From Bacteroidales bacterium (GTDB lineage: Bacteria > Bacteroidota > Bacteroidia > Bacteroidales > UBA932): DNA of 44,597 nt. The position numbers were made by a program, and so were the translations under genes. Shown piece by piece: positions 39,496 through 44,597 of this stretch. The first letter of the stretch is position 1. The number at the start of each line of letters is the position of its first letter. The notes beneath the pieces are model-generated. The model made no database searches. It saw only the letters and a list, made by a program, of their open reading frames with translations, and was not told the origin of the DNA. The stretch covers positions 1-44,597 of the forward strand of contig JAFUDV010000056.1 of NCBI GenBank assembly GCA_017464245.1, given 5' to 3'.

Positions 39496-41232
39496 ATGAG
39501 ACAGCATATCCTTGCAACCGGTTTCGCGGCGGCACTGACCGCCCTCGCCTATGGACAGAACCTCAACCCCACCGTGGAGGTGACGAATGCCTACGAAGGC
39601 GGCGCCTCCTCCATCGTCAAGCCTCTCCAGAAAATGGCCGTGCCGGATTCGGTAACGACTTTCAACCTGGATTTCGACTACGCGGTATTCGACAATCCCT
39701 ACCGTGGGGCCTATGAATTCAAGCCGTATTATGTGCAGTTGAAACCGGCTCCGAAGCCTTCCACCGAGAACAGGTTCTATCTCCGTGCCGGCGCAGGCTT
39801 CACCCTGCATCCGGAGCTGGACCTGGTGTGGACCCCGCTGAGGAAGGAAGCGTTCCAGATGGACGTGTATGCCACGCATCATTCCTACTTCGGCCGCTAT
39901 CACCAGTTCGCGCCGGAAGCGGCGGGGGAGGGCGCCTATGTCTTCAAGCCGACGGGCGGGAAGATGGACGGATACCTCTCCGACACCCGTGTCGGGATCG
40001 ACGGCCGTTATGGCTGGGACGGCGGCGAGGCGACCCTCGACGTCTCCTACCGCCACCGGATGGCAGACGATGCCTTCCGGTACCAGAAAATGGGCGGATT
40101 CGCGGCTGTGGGCCGTGTCCGCTCCCTTCCCTCCGATGCTCCGCATTTCCTGTATGACGCGAAAGTGGACTACCATTTCCTGGGCAGCGACCTGTCCAAG
40201 GCCATGGTCGTCGCCCCGCTGGAGCAGACCTTTTCCGAAAGCCGCTTCCGCTTTGATGGAACCTTTGGCCCGGTGCTGGATGCGGACCGCCGGATCGTTG
40301 CCGACGTGAACATGCAGATCGCCCGCTACAGGGGCGACCTTGCCGGCTACACGGGCATCCTTTCCCTGACGCCCAAGTATGAATTCGCCTTGAACGACTG
40401 GCGTTTCAGCCTGGGTGCCAAGGTCTCCACCCTGATCTACTCCGACGACTATTCCGTCTGGCCCGATGCGTACCGCCACAAGTCCGGCCGCATTTTCCCC
40501 GACGTCCATATCGACTACCATCTCCTGGACGACCGTCTGATCCTGCAGACTTCCGCTACGGGCGGGGACCGCTTCAACACAGTGTCGGGTGCTTTCTATG
40601 CCCATCCTTTCTCCTACCTGGACCTGTATGGCCATTCCCTGGAGCGGATCCGGGCCATGGTCGGCGCCCGCGGCAACATTGCCAGCCGTTTCCGTTATGA
40701 CCTCCAGGCCGGGTACGCCCGTTGGAGCCGGACTCCGCTGGAGGGTTTCATGAATGACGCCGACATCTCATCGTCGTACTATGATCCGGATGCCGTCCTC
40801 CACTACATGCCCGCCGTCTTCGAATCGGACCCTTTCAATCTCCTGTTCGCTGAACTGGATTATGGCTGGAAATCGGAGAGCGTTACGGTGGACGGCAAGC
40901 TGGCCTATCGCTGGACGAACCTGGCGGAGGAAGGCATCGGCTTGGCGGGCACTTTCGCTCCTGCCGCTTTTACGGGCTGCATCCGCCCTGCCTGGCATTG
41001 GGGCGAACGCTTTGCCGTCGGAACGGACATCGCGTGGTCCACTTCCCGGAAGTCCGGCATCTATTCCGTCCCCGGCTGGGTGGACCTGGGCCTTTTTGCC
41101 GAGTATCATTTCACCCGCAGCCTGGGCTTCTGGGCCAAGGGCGGCAACCTGCTGAACCAGGCGGTCCAGCGCACCCCGCTCCATGCTGAGGCCGGCATGT
41201 ATTTCACCGCCGGAGTGGTCTTGAATTTCTAG
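39496..41232 (+). CDS. Outer-membrane beta-barrel protein, plug-less TonB-receptor-like
   Basis: A 578-residue exported protein. After the signal peptide (MRQHILATGFAAALTALAYG) a short segment VEVTNAYEGGASSIVKPLQK follows. The remainder is amphipathic beta-strands with alternating aromatic and polar residues (FYLRAGAGFTLHPELDLVW, KVDYHFLGSDL, GLFAEYHFTRSLGFWAKGGN), ending in VVLNF with the C-terminal phenylalanine that outer-membrane insertion uses. No plug domain or TonB box is seen, so it resembles the barrel half of a TonB-dependent receptor. It follows the TPR protein by 13 nt. A joint envelope function is inferred. A transport function is possible but the ligand is unknown. Confidence 0.85.
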   Translation: MRQHILATGFAAALTALAYGQNLNPTVEVTNAYEGGASSIVKPLQKMAVPDSVTTFNLDFDYAVFDNPYRGAYEFKPYYVQLKPAPKPSTENRFYLRAGAGFTLHPELDLVWTPLRKEAFQMDVYATHHSYFGRYHQFAPEAAGEGAYVFKPTGGKMDGYLSDTRVGIDGRYGWDGGEATLDVSYRHRMADDAFRYQKMGGFAAVGRVRSLPSDAPHFLYDAKVDYHFLGSDLSKAMVVAPLEQTFSESRFRFDGTFGPVLDADRRIVADVNMQIARYRGDLAGYTGILSLTPKYEFALNDWRFSLGAKVSTLIYSDDYSVWPDAYRHKSGRIFPDVHIDYHLLDDRLILQTSATGGDRFNTVSGAFYAHPFSYLDLYGHSLERIRAMVGARGNIASRFRYDLQAGYARWSRTPLEGFMNDADISSSYYDPDAVLHYMPAVFESDPFNLLFAELDYGWKSESVTVDGKLAYRWTNLAEEGIGLAGTFAPAAFTGCIRPAWHWGERFAVGTDIAWSTSRKSGIYSVPGWVDLGLFAEYHFTRSLGFWAKGGNLLNQAVQRTPLHAEAGMYFTAGVVLNF

Positions 41233-41251
41233 GAAAAAATTGCTATATTTG
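41221..41251 (+). promoter_or_regulatory. Promoter of gyrB
   Basis: -33 TTG (41221-41223), 20-nt spacer, -7 TATATTTG (41244-41251). The -33 element overlaps the last codons of the barrel gene. The leader to ATG 41278 is about 21 nt and contains an out-of-frame ATG at 41262. Confidence 0.78.
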
Positions 41252-41265
41252 CATGTTTATAATGA

Positions 41266-44597
<3,332 letters not shown>

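Noticed and set aside
41262-41264. ATG upstream of gyrB as an alternative start
   Set aside because: It is out of frame with GyrB and opens only a short frame.

Overview
The window is an ordinary chromosomal segment of an uncultured-type, high-GC Bacteroidota, most likely order Bacteroidales. Four things support this. Many promoters carry the Bacteroidetes -7 box TAnnTTTG, five of them with a TTTG or TTG about 18-21 nt upstream. The primary sigma factor is the short form without region 1.1. There is a TonB-dependent receptor plus DUF4249 lipoprotein pair. Best-match family members, recalled rather than searched, are Bacteroidales. Coding DNA is GC-rich while the intergenic gaps are AT-rich. 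No phage, plasmid, transposase or CRISPR array was seen, and no gap between genes exceeds about 220 bases.

Layout. Bases 1-2.4 kb hold the 3' end of pckA with a strong terminator and a class A acid phosphatase fused to an SGNH hydrolase. From 2.4 to 9.9 kb a four-gene minus-strand operon runs TamB-like, RsmI-like methylase, MtaB, metallo-beta-lactamase hydrolase. From 9.9 to 12.5 kb are tsaD and an FAD oxidoreductase. From 12.5 to 18.5 kb are a peptidase S51/ATP-grasp fusion, a nicotinamidase-like hydrolase, mnmA, cdd, the SRP RNA and a fucose-isomerase-like gene. From 18.5 to 23.2 kb an operon holds an HI0933-type flavoprotein, a TonB receptor and a DUF4249 lipoprotein. From 23.3 to 27 kb are tRNA-Thr(CGU), a small unknown gene, a binding lipoprotein, a DnaQ-like exonuclease and dnaN. 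From 27 to 36.5 kb are an HtrA protease, rpoD-argS, a phosphohexomutase, a THUMP-like methyltransferase, a CPBP membrane protein, nth and an FtsE-like ATPase. From 36.5 kb to the end are a large TPR protein, an outer-membrane barrel, gyrB and the start of a PgpH-type 7TM protein.

Themes. tRNA modification recurs: TsaD (t6A37), MtaB (ms2t6A37) and MnmA (s2U34) lie near a tRNA-Thr(CGU) that is a predicted t6A substrate. Envelope biogenesis and transport is the second theme (TamB, TPR/barrel, TonB receptor, HtrA). Genes are tightly packed: ATGA or TAATG overlaps within operons, and convergent stop codons that abut or overlap.

The most unusual structure is two different palindromic repeat elements that sit in frame inside coding genes: a 118-bp MITE-like inverted repeat in the methyltransferase (33270-33387), and a REP-like about 40-bp palindrome in mtaB (4221-4260). 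Two enzyme fusions also stand out, PAP2-SGNH and S51 peptidase-ATP-grasp, together with an extra segment of about 100 residues inside MnmA. All family assignments come from reading motifs; no database search was run.
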